Source: Paenibacillus sp. CF384 (lineage in GTDB: Bacteria; Bacillota; Bacilli; Paenibacillales; Paenibacillaceae). From it: 64,000 nt of DNA. Where the stretch lies: positions 1-64,000 of the forward strand of contig NZ_FNNV01000025.1 of NCBI RefSeq assembly GCF_900106745.1, in the 5' to 3' direction. A model generated the notes under the pieces. That model was not told the DNA's origin, made no database searches, and worked only from the letters and a program-made list of their open reading frames with translations. Positions 28,162 to 37,132 of the stretch are shown here, one piece after another; position 1 is the stretch's first letter, and each line of letters begins with the position of its first letter. The position numbers and the translations under genes are program-made.

Positions 28162-28863
28162 ATGAGCATGAATATACTACTAACTGGCGCCAGCCGTGGA
28201 CTTGGTTTAGCGATTGCCGCCGAAGCACTAGAGCGCGGACATGCCGTTATTGCCGGGGTTCGCGATGTCGGCAGCGAGAAACTTGCTGTGCTTAGCGAGG
28301 CGTACGGGGATCGACTGACGATTAAACAGCTCGATGTTGCCAGCGAAGAGAGTGTGGCTCAGTTGGCTTCCACATTGAAGCGCGAAGGCCGAACACTCGG
28401 CGCGATCATCAACAACGCAGCCATTCTCAATGCGCGCAATACTCATATAGAAGAGCTCGATATGAACGAAGTCGAGTTAGCATTTGAGGTGAATTTGTAT
28501 GGGCCTATGCGGATCGTGAAGCATTTGCTGCCTCTGCTTACGGAGGAGAATGGTGCTCTTCTGAACATCTCGTCCGAAGCAGGCAGCATTACGAACGCCT
28601 ATCCTGGCGACTATCCCTACAGCATCTCGAAGACGGCGCTCAATATGTTCTCGCAGCAGCTTCACCGTTACTTGAAGGATCGTCAAATCCAGGTGCTCAG
28701 CATTCACCCCGGCTGGATGAAAACCGATATGGGCGGCGAAAACGCCCCAACCGACCCGCGTGCCAGTGCCCGCGGCATCGTGGACTTATTGGAGCGTCGC
28801 ATAGTCCCGGAAGAGCTCCGGTTTCAATTCGTGGACTACACCGGCAAGGAAATGCCGATCTAG
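28162..28863 (+). CDS. Short-chain dehydrogenase/reductase
   Basis: 233 residues, classical SDR. Cofactor-binding TGASRGLGLAIA (about 8-19), structural NNAA (about 88), catalytic Ser in LLNISSEAG and Tyr-x-x-x-Lys in PYSISKTALNMF (about 154-158). NAD(P)H preference cannot be told with certainty; the Arg in GASRG hints at NADPH. It forms a two-gene operon with the VOC gene. GGGGAGA precedes the ATG. Confidence 0.88.
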   Translation: MSMNILLTGASRGLGLAIAAEALERGHAVIAGVRDVGSEKLAVLSEAYGDRLTIKQLDVASEESVAQLASTLKREGRTLGAIINNAAILNARNTHIEELDMNEVELAFEVNLYGPMRIVKHLLPLLTEENGALLNISSEAGSITNAYPGDYPYSISKTALNMFSQQLHRYLKDRQIQVLSIHPGWMKTDMGGENAPTDPRASARGIVDLLERRIVPEELRFQFVDYTGKEMPI

Positions 28864-29033
28864 TCGGCGGACCGATGCGGGGCTGCTCGCATCATCAGCC
28901 AACCCCATTATGAGGATAATGTTGCAAAATATGCAGCATTAATGCTCCGTATGAAGCTGATTTCATGAAATGCTGCTCGAAAAGCAAGATTCGGCCGCAT
29001 GAGCAGGCTTATTCGGGCATAAATCCATGAAAT

Positions 29034-29075
29034 GTTGCATTTTGAGCAACAATAGTTGCATTTTGAGCAACAATT
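29034..29075. repeat. Two tandem 21-bp units, each a small inverted repeat
   Basis: GTTGCATTTTGAGCAAC occurs twice, at 29034 and 29055. Each copy has GTTGC/GCAAC arms. A related GAAATGCTGCTCGAAAAGCA is at about 28967. No coding potential is supported. Confidence 0.6.
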
Positions 29076-29119
29076 GTGGCGTGGGCGGGAGTTGGCGGCA
29101 AGTGCAGCGGCTTCGACGC

Positions 29120-29425
29120 GGGTTGCGCGGCGAGAGTTGCCGCGTACGGTGCCTAGCGCGACGAGCTTTCACGCGAGAGTTGCCGCGTGCGGCAGCCAGC
29201 GCAACGAGCTTTCACGCGGGAGTTGCCGCAGGCGACACCAGCGCGACGAGCTTTCACGCGGGAGTTGCCGCAGGCGACAGCCAGCGCGACGAGCTTTCAC
29301 GCGGGAGTTGCCGCAGGCGACAGCCAGCGCGACGAGCTTTCACGCGGGAGTTGCCGCAGGCGGCGCCAAGCGCGACGAGCTTTCACGCGGGAGTTGCCGC
29401 AGGCGCCGTCCAGCGCGACGAGCCG
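29120..29425. repeat. 43-bp GC-rich tandem repeat array
   Basis: About seven copies of a 43-bp unit containing GCGACGAGCTTTCACGCGGG followed by AGTTGCCGCAGGCG. GAGCT starts at 29163, 29206, 29248, 29291, 29334 and 29377, with a partial copy at 29420. One interval is 42 bp, which shifts any reading frame and argues against a protein. There are no unique spacers, so it is not CRISPR. Confidence 0.8.
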
Positions 29426-29426
29426 C

Positions 29427-29485
29427 ACATAAGAAAAGCCTCTGCAGTCCCGGCAAATTACCGGCTGCAGAGGCTTTTCTTATGT
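29427..29485 (-). terminator. Bidirectional terminator after the ABC exporter
   Basis: A 21-bp perfect stem (ACATAAGAAAAGCCTCTGCA and complement) sits between the 43-bp array and the end of the ABC gene, overlapping its last codons. T-rich segments exist on both strands. Confidence 0.75.
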
Positions 29486-31348
29486 TTTCACGGCGCCTTC
29501 AGCGTCGGCGGGCAAAGCGCTATCCGCCGTTCGTTCGTCGCCGCTCCATAGCTCCTGGAAGGTCGCGCTTGTGCGGAGCAGCTCTTCGGCTGTTCCTTCC
29601 GCTTCGATGCGGCCGTCCTTCATGACGATAATATGATCGGCATGCGTCAATGCCGCTCTGCGGTGCGAGACGACCAAGCAGGTCGCGTCGCCCCTGCTCT
29701 GGAACAACCGCTCCCACAGCTTCTGTTCCGTCTCGACGTCGAGCGCGCTCGATACGTCGTCGAACACATAAAGCTGTGCGTCCCGCACGAGCATGCGCGC
29801 GGCTGCCGTCCGCTGCATCTGGCCGCCGGAGAGCTTCACGCCGCGCGGGCCGATCATCGTCTCGAGGCCATTCTGCAAATGCTCGAGGTCGTACTCCATC
29901 ACGGCCGTATGAATCGCCTGCTGCAAGTCATCCCCTTGCTCCTGCTGACCGAGCAAAATATTGTTGCGCAGCGTATCGCTGTACATACGAGGAATTTGGG
30001 CCGAATACGCACTGTTCGCCGGGGTGAAGAAGGTCCCCGAATCGTAAACCGGCTTCCCATTCCACCTAATCGTCCCTTCATCCTTCGGCAGCAGCCCCAG
30101 CAACGTGCGGACAAGTGTGGTCTTCCCGGAACCGATTGCGCCGGTCACCACGGTGAACGATCCGCCTTTCAGCGCGAGCCGAATGTCCTCGATCCCTCTG
30201 CCCGTCTCCGGAAACCGGTAGGTTAACCCTTCGACCTCCAAAATACGCAGTGGCTCACTAGCAGCCTTATCAGCCTTATCAACCTCCACCTTTACCGCCG
30301 CTGCCGCTGCCGAAGTTGCCGCTGCCGCTCCCGCATTCTCCTTCATTGCGCTCCCTTTACCAAGCCGCAGGCCTTCCTTCAAGATAAGCACACCAGCCGG
30401 CGCGCCTTGAAGCAGCCCCTTTAGCCGATCCAGCGCCACACCCATTTGCTTGAAATATGTAATGAACTTGCCCACATTCGTAATGATCGAGGTAACGAAC
30501 GTCAAGTAGTAGACAAACAACGAGAAATCACCGACGGTGAAGGTCCCTCCCCGCAGCTTCTGGCCAGCCAATAAGAGAATGAGTCCGATGCCGAGGTTCA
30601 CGGAATTCGTAAAGATAGAATCCAGCACCTCGCCCATCAGCTTATCCTTCAGCATCGTTTGGCGCCTCGTATCGTTAAACTTCCGGAACCGCTCAATGAC
30701 GCGTTCCTCAGCACCTGCAATCTGAATGGCCTGCACATTGCCGAACATCTCGCTAATCGCCCCCGTCACATGAGAGGTCGCTTCGCGACTCGCCGCGCGG
30801 TACTTCTGCAATCTGGAAGTCGATAGCTGCGCCACCGCAATTACGATAACGAGCGGCACGAAAACCAGCAAGGTCATTTGAGCATCGATCCCAATCAGAA
30901 TGTAGCTGGAAACCAAGGCGAAGCAGGTCATGCCGAACACATCGACCGACCAGCTGGCCGCTTCCTCGGACTGTTCCACGTCATCACGGAAATAGCTGAT
31001 CGCTTCTCCCGGTGAACAGGGAATCGCCCGAGCACCGGGCTGCTTCAGCACATGCTTCAGCATATTGCGCCGCAGCATCATCCCCATGCGGAAGCGAAAA
31101 TTAACGTCGGTGATAAAGCCGACAATGATGAGAACAACACGTGCGAGCGCCGCAGCGAGCAGCAGCGCGATGATTCCCCAAGTGCCCATCTTCAGCGAAG
31201 CGTCACCCGTGAGCGAATCGAAGAACTCCTTCGTAATAAGTCCCGGTATAATAGGCACCATGTATATGACCGTCCAGGCAGTCGCATTGATGACATAACG
31301 CCATGTCCGGTACGTAATAAGCCCCATCAGAAATCGAAAAGTCGTCAT
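29480..31348 (-). CDS. ABC exporter half-transporter, degenerate-site subunit
   Basis: 622 residues: six-helix ABC1 exporter domain (about 1-310), an Ala-rich linker (about 325-365, AGAAAATSAAAAAV), then the ATPase domain. Walker A GAIGSGKTTL, signature LSGGQMQ. The Walker B is followed by Asp, not Glu (VFDDVSSALD), so this subunit lacks the catalytic glutamate. It starts 4 bp inside the stop of the partner (ATGA overlap), implying coupled translation and a heterodimer of the BmrC/BmrD or YheI/YheH type. Likely multidrug or lipid-like substrate; substrate unknown. Confidence 0.92.
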   Translation of the reverse strand: MTTFRFLMGLITYRTWRYVINATAWTVIYMVPIIPGLITKEFFDSLTGDASLKMGTWGIIALLLAAALARVVLIIVGFITDVNFRFRMGMMLRRNMLKHVLKQPGARAIPCSPGEAISYFRDDVEQSEEAASWSVDVFGMTCFALVSSYILIGIDAQMTLLVFVPLVIVIAVAQLSTSRLQKYRAASREATSHVTGAISEMFGNVQAIQIAGAEERVIERFRKFNDTRRQTMLKDKLMGEVLDSIFTNSVNLGIGLILLLAGQKLRGGTFTVGDFSLFVYYLTFVTSIITNVGKFITYFKQMGVALDRLKGLLQGAPAGVLILKEGLRLGKGSAMKENAGAAAATSAAAAAVKVEVDKADKAASEPLRILEVEGLTYRFPETGRGIEDIRLALKGGSFTVVTGAIGSGKTTLVRTLLGLLPKDEGTIRWNGKPVYDSGTFFTPANSAYSAQIPRMYSDTLRNNILLGQQEQGDDLQQAIHTAVMEYDLEHLQNGLETMIGPRGVKLSGGQMQRTAAARMLVRDAQLYVFDDVSSALDVETEQKLWERLFQSRGDATCLVVSHRRAALTHADHIIVMKDGRIEAEGTAEELLRTSATFQELWSGDERTADSALPADAEGAVKT

Positions 31349-33105
31349 ACGAGCACCTCCTCAAGGCCGGTTGCCAGCATGGCACTGAAACGCGATGCCG
31401 GATCGGCTGCAAGCGCCGTTCGGCTGCCTGCTTCGATGACGCGGCCGTTCTCGAGAATCAAGATGCTGTCGGCACGTTGTACGGTGGCTAATCGATGCGC
31501 AATGATAATACAAGAACGGTTCGCAAGCAGCGTGCTAATAGCCTGCTCAATGCGCTGCTCCGTCATCGGGTCTAACCGCGACGACGCCTCATCCATAATG
31601 ACAAGACCCGGGTTCGTCAGAAACACGCGGGCAAAAGCGAGCAGCTGCGCTTCCCCCGCAGAGAGACTTCCGCCACCGGAAGCGAGCCGGGTATCGAGCC
31701 CCTCCGGCATCGCCTCATACCAGCTTGTTAACCCAAGCTGATGTAATACCTCAATAATCCGATCATCCGGTATCGAGTCATCATAGAAGGTCAGATTATC
31801 ACGAATCGTACCCTCCATAATTTCAATCGTCTGCGTAACCATGGCCACACGATTGCGAAGCTGACTTAGCTTCAGCTCACGAATATCCGTCCCACTCAAG
31901 GAGACGCTTCCTTCCTGCGGATCATAGAACCGAAGCAGCAGCCGAGCAAGCGTCGACTTCCCGCTCCCCGTCCGGCCGAGCAGGCCCAGCACCTCGCCGG
32001 GCTTCAGGTCCAGAACCAATCGATCAAGCGTAGGCTCGCCCGTACCATCCTCGTAGCTGAAAGTGACTTCATCAAACTTCACTCCAAGCGCGCCCGTGGG
32101 AAGCGTTGCACCAGGTCCATCCACAAGAGCAGAGCGCGTCTCGAATAAAGAGCGAATACGCGATATGCTGGCATCCGCTTTCTGCAAATCCTCCATCTGC
32201 GTGCGAATCTTCTCAATCGGCTTTGCGAGTAGCTCCGTATAGTAGAAAATCAAATATACCGTACCGATTGAAATAGAGCCCGCCTTCCATAGATACGCAC
32301 TAATCGCGAAGGCCATCGCATTCCCTAAAGCAAAAACAACGATGGTCGTACTCCACATCGCGCCAAAGCCAAGAAAAGCCTTCACGCGAAGCGGCAGCAT
32401 CCGCTGCAGCATGCCGTAGAAGCGATTCATGACGAACCCGGAAGCCCCGTTCGCTCGAATATCCTCCGTTCCTTCCAGCTGCTCGCCGATGAACCCGTAC
32501 ATATCGGCATTCGCTTGTCGCCAATCCTTCCACAGCGGTGCTGCCATCTTCCGTATACGCTGAATGACCAAAATGGCCAGAAACACAAACACCGTCATGC
32601 CTGTGCCGATCAGCCAGCTCTCCCGAAACAGCAGAACCAAGATGCCGACCATCAGCAAGAAATTACCGACCAGATTGATGATCATACTGGAGAAGAAATT
32701 CGCCAGCGCATTCACATCACCGTCTACCCGTTCAATAATAGCTCCAGACGTATGCGTCTTATGAAACGGCATATCCAGCGACAAGCAGTGAGCAGCCAAG
32801 TCGCCTCGCAGCACATTGGTAGTTTTCCAGCCTACGTTCTCACTGAAGTAGGTAGCTGCGACCGATACCGCCCCTTGCGCAAGGGAGAATCCAATAAACA
32901 AACAAGCTGCGATAAGAAGCGGCTTCATACTGCTTTCCGATTGTGCGGTATCAATAAAGAAGCGAATAATTTGCGGGTTGACGAGCTGCAAGCCAATCGA
33001 TAGGAAAAGCAATACGGCAAGACCAATTAATGTCCGCTTCTGCGGGAGCAGATAGCGCCGGAGCAGCTCCGAATATTGATTGCGCGATACGCGCGGTAAA
33101 TTCAT
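31345..33105 (-). CDS. ABC exporter half-transporter, catalytic subunit
   Basis: 586 residues: six-helix ABC1 domain (about 20-320) and ATPase domain with Walker A GRTGSGKSTLA, Walker B plus catalytic Glu in LVIMDEASSRLD, H-loop IIAHRLAT, but a degenerate signature LSAGE. Paired with the next gene, the consensus ATP site would combine this Walker A/B with the partner's LSGGQ. The other site would be degenerate in both halves. This is the asymmetric pattern known for heterodimeric exporters. First gene of the operon, with a palindromic operator upstream. Confidence 0.92.
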   Translation of the reverse strand: MNLPRVSRNQYSELLRRYLLPQKRTLIGLAVLLFLSIGLQLVNPQIIRFFIDTAQSESSMKPLLIAACLFIGFSLAQGAVSVAATYFSENVGWKTTNVLRGDLAAHCLSLDMPFHKTHTSGAIIERVDGDVNALANFFSSMIINLVGNFLLMVGILVLLFRESWLIGTGMTVFVFLAILVIQRIRKMAAPLWKDWRQANADMYGFIGEQLEGTEDIRANGASGFVMNRFYGMLQRMLPLRVKAFLGFGAMWSTTIVVFALGNAMAFAISAYLWKAGSISIGTVYLIFYYTELLAKPIEKIRTQMEDLQKADASISRIRSLFETRSALVDGPGATLPTGALGVKFDEVTFSYEDGTGEPTLDRLVLDLKPGEVLGLLGRTGSGKSTLARLLLRFYDPQEGSVSLSGTDIRELKLSQLRNRVAMVTQTIEIMEGTIRDNLTFYDDSIPDDRIIEVLHQLGLTSWYEAMPEGLDTRLASGGGSLSAGEAQLLAFARVFLTNPGLVIMDEASSRLDPMTEQRIEQAISTLLANRSCIIIAHRLATVQRADSILILENGRVIEAGSRTALAADPASRFSAMLATGLEEVLV

Positions 33106-33124
33106 TCCAGTTCCCCCTAATTTT

Positions 33125-33175
33125 AGAACAAATGTTCTGTCCTACGACTATACCATAATTAGGATGCACTTCGAA
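33125..33175 (-). promoter_or_regulatory. ABC exporter promoter with palindromic operator
   Basis: On the minus strand TTCGAA (33170-33175) and TATAGT (33147-33152) have a 17-bp spacer. A perfect 14-bp palindrome, AGAACAAATGTTCT on the plus strand (33125-33138), follows the -10 box by 8 bp and so overlaps the start of transcription, where a repressor would act. Its core GAAC-N4-GTTC is also the core of the Bacillus LexA box. Confidence 0.65.
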
Positions 33176-33190
33176 ACCGAATAAAATAAT

Positions 33191-33236
33191 AAAAAGCCGC
33201 TTCACCCTTCTCCACATTAGAGAAGGCAAAACGGCT
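33191..33236 (-). terminator. Terminator of ywhD
   Basis: AAGCCG/CGGCTT and CCTTCTC/GAGAAGG form a two-part stem followed by TTTTTATT on the minus strand. Confidence 0.75.
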
Positions 33237-33287
33237 TAATCCATAGCAAAAGTGCTTTATTATACGTTATGCGTTACACGTCATCCA

Positions 33288-33812
33288 TTATACGTTCAGC
33301 GCTTCCTTCAACTTATCCGGCGAGCGGTCCCACCACTCCTGGTTGTTGGTGACGAGCAGCTTCTTGAGCGCCGCTCTCTCTTCCGTTCCAAGCTCGTCGA
33401 GCACGAACCGGCGTTTGATCGCATAATCCAGGTTATTCACGTGCTGCGCAAGGATCTTCCAGCCTCTGCGTGCTTCCGTGTCCACCAGCATCGGGCAAGC
33501 GGTTGCCCCTGCATAGAACGACCCTTCTTCATTGCGGTCAACGGCAACCCAGACGATCCAGCAAAGACGGCCGTTAGGCACATCTTCCTTGTTCGTGCTG
33601 AATTTAATCCCCTTCTCGATCTTGCTCTTCGCATGCATCGCGCCTACATCAATGTAAGCCTCGCCGTTATCGATCATGACGCAGGATACGCTGCTGAGGT
33701 CAATCGTCCCCGCACCAAAGCCTTTATGTTCCTTATTGCTCACCACGTTCAAAGAGAGAGACTTCTTCTCTTTCTTCTCAACCGGCTGTTGATCTTTCTC
33801 CTGATCACTCAT
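33288..33812 (-). CDS. ywhD: YwhD family protein
   Basis: 174 residues from the ATG at 33812. The N-terminal 25 residues are a charged low-complexity stretch (DQEKDQQPVEKKEKKS). The folded domain contains NVVSNKEHKGFGAGTIDLSS and CMLVDTEARRGWKIL-like segments typical of YwhD. Function unknown. In B. subtilis ywhD follows pbpG directly; here 6.7 kb of accessory DNA lie between them. Confidence 0.85.
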   Translation of the reverse strand: MSDQEKDQQPVEKKEKKSLSLNVVSNKEHKGFGAGTIDLSSVSCVMIDNGEAYIDVGAMHAKSKIEKGIKFSTNKEDVPNGRLCWIVWVAVDRNEEGSFYAGATACPMLVDTEARRGWKILAQHVNNLDYAIKRRFVLDELGTEERAALKKLLVTNNQEWWDRSPDKLKEALNV

Positions 33813-33965
33813 CTTACGCTTCAACTCCCATCTCAAAAACCCTTCGATTCCACGTCCGGCGCGGTTTTAGCGCCTGTCCGCACATTAATTCCATTTTAGC
33901 TAATAATCTCGGAAAAGCAAACATATACATGCTTTAGATGCTTGTCAACGGGAGGGAATCTTTCA

Positions 33966-35966
33966 ATGAATCCACGTCACGCCAAACGTTTTCTACTCTT
34001 TGCCCTCGTCGCCGTGATTCTGGGCTTAACGGCAAGGCAAGGGTTCGGAGATGCCTGGGTTTCGCAATATACATACGCCTCCGCTCCTGCCAAGAAAGAC
34101 ACGGCGCCGAAACCAACTGCTCCGTCCTCCGCGCCGGAGCCCGATATTGTGATGCAGCCAAAGCCGGTAGCGCTCAGCAAAAGGGTTACGGAGTACCACA
34201 TCGATGTGAAACTTCAGGAGGATACGCATATGTTGGTCGGGGAGCAGTCTGTCACTTGGACAAACCCCGGCAGGCAGCAGGTGTCCGAGATGTATTTTCA
34301 TCTGTACCCGAACGCCTTCCGCTCCAAAGACACGACCTTCATGAAAGAATCCGGCGGTCAGCTCCGCAATGACAAAGCGACTTCGGACAGCATCGGCTAT
34401 ATGAACCTGCTCTCGCTAGAGACGACCGAAGGCTACAGCCTTCTTCCGCGCCTGCATTACGTGCAGCCCGATGACAGCAATCCGCATGATTTAACGCTGG
34501 CCAAGCTGCGACTGCCGCAAGCTGTCGCACCGGGCAAAAGCGTCACGCTTCGTATTAAATTTGAGGTCAAGCTCCCGGAAGTGTTCGCCCGGATGGGCTA
34601 CTCCGGCAACTTCATTATGGCAGGCCAGTGGTTTCCGAAGCTTGCCGTGTACGAAACAGCAGGCACACGCGGCCGAGCCGCCGAGGGCTGGAACATTCAC
34701 CAGTATCACGGCAACTCGGAATTCTACAGCGACTTCGGCATCTACAGTGTGAAAATCAACGTCCCGGACAGCTATAAAGTAGCGGCAACCGGCTTCCAAA
34801 CCAAACCTTCCGTCGTAGCAGCCGGACGCAAAACCTACCAATACTACGCCGATGACGTGCATGATTTTGGCTGGTCGGCGTCACCGGATTTCGTATATAC
34901 AGAGGAGCCTTTCTCCACAGACGGCGTACCGGGTGTTCGTATCAAGCTGTATTTGGATCCGCTGCACGCCAAGTTCAAGGATCGCTACATGCACGCAGCC
35001 AAATCCGCACTCGCCAAATATGCACAATGGTACGGCGCATACCCCTATACCACCCTCTCTGTCGTAGTTCCGCCTAAAGGTGGCAACGGCGCAGGCGGGA
35101 TGGAATATCCGACACTCATTACCGCATTCGCCGCAGAGAACGAGAATCCCGGCTACGATCTTGAGCGAACGGTCGTCCACGAGATCGGCCATCAATATTG
35201 GTACGGCATGGTCGCCTCCAATGAATTCGAAGAGGCTTGGCTCGACGAAGGTTTCACCTCCTATGCCGAGGACAAAGTGATGGAGAGCGAATACGGCGTG
35301 GAGCCGAATTTGCCGGTGGAAGCAAGCTACATGACGAACCCCGCACCGCTGAAGCAGCTTTCCTGGTCCTACCACAGCAACAATCACTATGCGGAAAATG
35401 TGTACATGCGCGCGAAGCTTGTGCTATTCGGCATCGAGAAACAGGTCGGCGCCCAGACGATGCGTAAGATTATGCGGACTTATTTTCAAAAGTATAAATT
35501 CAAGCATCCTTCCACCGCCGACTTCCAGCGTGTCGTGGAATCCGTTACGAAAACCAAGTGGAACGACTACTTCAGCCATTTCGTGTACGGGGATGCCATG
35601 TCCGATTACTCGGTCGCTTCCATTCATGTACGCCCCGTGAAGCAAGGCAACGAGACGCAGTACGAATCGGTCGTACTCATCAAGAAGACAGGCGGCAGCT
35701 CCGGGCCGGTGTCGGTCGTGTTCCATTTTGCCGACGGTACGCTGATGCCTAAAGTGTGGGACGGCCAAGAAACCCACATTCAATATAAAATCGTCCACCC
35801 CTCCAAGCTGCTGTGGGCCGCCGTCGATCCGCATAACGACAACGTGCTCGACAACAAACACATCAACAACTTTATGAAAGCCGAGCTCGCAGAGAAATCG
35901 CGCACGCGCTGGAGCGTCGGTGTTTCCAAGCTGATTGAGAGCATTTTTGCTTCCATCGCATGGTGA
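33966..35966 (+). CDS. M1 family zinc metallopeptidase, membrane-anchored or secreted
   Basis: 666 residues from the ATG at 33966 (GGAGGG nine bases upstream). An N-terminal hydrophobic segment (FLLFALVAVILGLTA) is a signal peptide or anchor. Gluzincin motif HEIGHQYWYG with the third zinc ligand 18 residues later in EAWLDEGF. The substrate-recognition GAMEN position reads GGMEYP. The proline/Ala-rich linker after the signal (about 30-60) is probably disordered. It resembles extracellular M1 peptidases of Paenibacillus. A membrane protein gene follows by 36 bp. Confidence 0.9.
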   Translation: MNPRHAKRFLLFALVAVILGLTARQGFGDAWVSQYTYASAPAKKDTAPKPTAPSSAPEPDIVMQPKPVALSKRVTEYHIDVKLQEDTHMLVGEQSVTWTNPGRQQVSEMYFHLYPNAFRSKDTTFMKESGGQLRNDKATSDSIGYMNLLSLETTEGYSLLPRLHYVQPDDSNPHDLTLAKLRLPQAVAPGKSVTLRIKFEVKLPEVFARMGYSGNFIMAGQWFPKLAVYETAGTRGRAAEGWNIHQYHGNSEFYSDFGIYSVKINVPDSYKVAATGFQTKPSVVAAGRKTYQYYADDVHDFGWSASPDFVYTEEPFSTDGVPGVRIKLYLDPLHAKFKDRYMHAAKSALAKYAQWYGAYPYTTLSVVVPPKGGNGAGGMEYPTLITAFAAENENPGYDLERTVVHEIGHQYWYGMVASNEFEEAWLDEGFTSYAEDKVMESEYGVEPNLPVEASYMTNPAPLKQLSWSYHSNNHYAENVYMRAKLVLFGIEKQVGAQTMRKIMRTYFQKYKFKHPSTADFQRVVESVTKTKWNDYFSHFVYGDAMSDYSVASIHVRPVKQGNETQYESVVLIKKTGGSSGPVSVVFHFADGTLMPKVWDGQETHIQYKIVHPSKLLWAAVDPHNDNVLDNKHINNFMKAELAEKSRTRWSVGVSKLIESIFASIAW

Positions 35967-36002
35967 CGAGCTTAGCAAACACTTTCTGGGAGGTGATGAT
36001 AC

Positions 36003-36821
36003 ATGAGAACGCATCTGAAGCAAGGCTGGCGACTGACCGTTAAGCACTTCTACATTATCATTATGCTGTTTCTATATGAGCTGATATGGGGCTTCTTCCT
36101 CTATCGAACCATTGAAGGGATAACCGTGCCGCTTCTAAAAAGATTCCCGGACAGCATCGGCAGCAGCGGTACAGCCGTTCAGCTCTTCATGACGGAGGCA
36201 CAGTTCCAGCTCATCAAGACCGATCTGATCCGCCCCTATGTCTGGCTCTTCTGCGGGCTGCTGGCCGGGCGCATCGTGATCACCCCTTTCCTGAATGCAG
36301 GACTGTTCCACTCCCTCCATCATGTAACGGACGAGAACGGCACGAAATTTCTCAAAGGCATTCGCGCTGCTTGGAAGCCGGTAGCCCTGCTCTACTTGGT
36401 GGAAACAACACTCACGCTCCTGCCGGCCATTTGGCTGCTGCCGCGGGCATTAACGAAACTATTAGGAAGCAACTCGCTGCTGGAATTTGCGCAGCAAGCC
36501 GGTCCATGGGCGGGCGCTTGGCTCGCTTGGGCGGTTCTGATCCACCTGCTCTTCCTCTCCATGCAGTTCGGAGCCGTCGCCGGAACCGGCGCACTCCGCT
36601 CCTTATGGACATGCATTGCGAACTTCCTGCCTTTCGCCGGTATTTCGCTTCTCATGTGGGCGATCGGAGCCGCGCTCAGTATGACTATTGCCTCCGTTTC
36701 GCTGATATGGGCAGGTCTGCTGGCGCTCATCCTGCATCAAGGCTACCAGTTGATCCGAACCATCATGAAGGTGTGGACGGTAGCCGCCCAGTACGATGCT
36801 TGGCAGTCGAAACAGGTCTAA
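36003..36821 (+). CDS. Polytopic membrane protein of unknown function
   Basis: 272 residues with about five to six hydrophobic helices (about 16-36, 77-97, 125-150, 175-200, 205-230, 233-250). No family motif is recognised. GGGAGGTGAT precedes the ATG. Likely co-transcribed with the M1 peptidase and ends at a strong terminator. A role in the peptidase's membrane environment would be speculation. Confidence 0.75.
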   Translation: MRTHLKQGWRLTVKHFYIIIMLFLYELIWGFFLYRTIEGITVPLLKRFPDSIGSSGTAVQLFMTEAQFQLIKTDLIRPYVWLFCGLLAGRIVITPFLNAGLFHSLHHVTDENGTKFLKGIRAAWKPVALLYLVETTLTLLPAIWLLPRALTKLLGSNSLLEFAQQAGPWAGAWLAWAVLIHLLFLSMQFGAVAGTGALRSLWTCIANFLPFAGISLLMWAIGAALSMTIASVSLIWAGLLALILHQGYQLIRTIMKVWTVAAQYDAWQSKQV

Positions 36822-36830
36822 TCCATGCGG

Positions 36831-36878
36831 GGAGGCCGCCCATCATGTCATGTTGAGACATTGGGACGGCCTCCTTTT
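36831..36878 (+). terminator. Terminator of the M1 peptidase operon
   Basis: GGAGGCCGCCC pairs with GGGACGGCCTCC, followed by TTTTT. Confidence 0.85.
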
Positions 36879-36904
36879 TAACTAATAACTGGCATATTAA
36901 AGAC

Positions 36905-36931
36905 AAACCCCTCGGTAGAGCGGGTTTTTTT
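36905..36931 (+). terminator. Second short hairpin with T run
   Basis: AAACCC and GGGTTT flank a short loop and are followed by seven T. It is a possible backup terminator 30 bp after the first. Confidence 0.5.
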
Positions 36932-37132
36932 GACATGCGCTTTAATTCAAGAAGAGACATGCTTTGCACAGTGGAATGATTGCGGGCGGGCTCCTAAAAT
37001 CGCCGAAACCAGCCGCTGTTATACGAATATGAGAGATAAAAGGTTGCATTCTAATAATTTTAATTTGTGAACAAGTTGTGAACTAGGAAGGAGAAGGAAG
37101 AAAATGATCGAATAATTATGCCTAGAAATGAA

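Noticed and set aside
27207-29425. Possible CRISPR arrays at the tandem repeats
   Set aside because: Units are head-to-tail with no unique spacers between them, and no cas genes are in the window.
29027-29625. Arg/Ala-rich overlapping frames across the 43-bp array
   Set aside because: The 43-bp unit and one 42-bp interval shift the frame repeatedly, amino-acid content is compositional, and no ribosome-binding site is present.
37111-37122. Three-codon mini-ORF (ATG ATC GAA TAA) just upstream of the c-di-AMP riboswitch
   Set aside because: It follows a purine-rich stretch that looks like a ribosome-binding site by chance; too short to support as a leader peptide.
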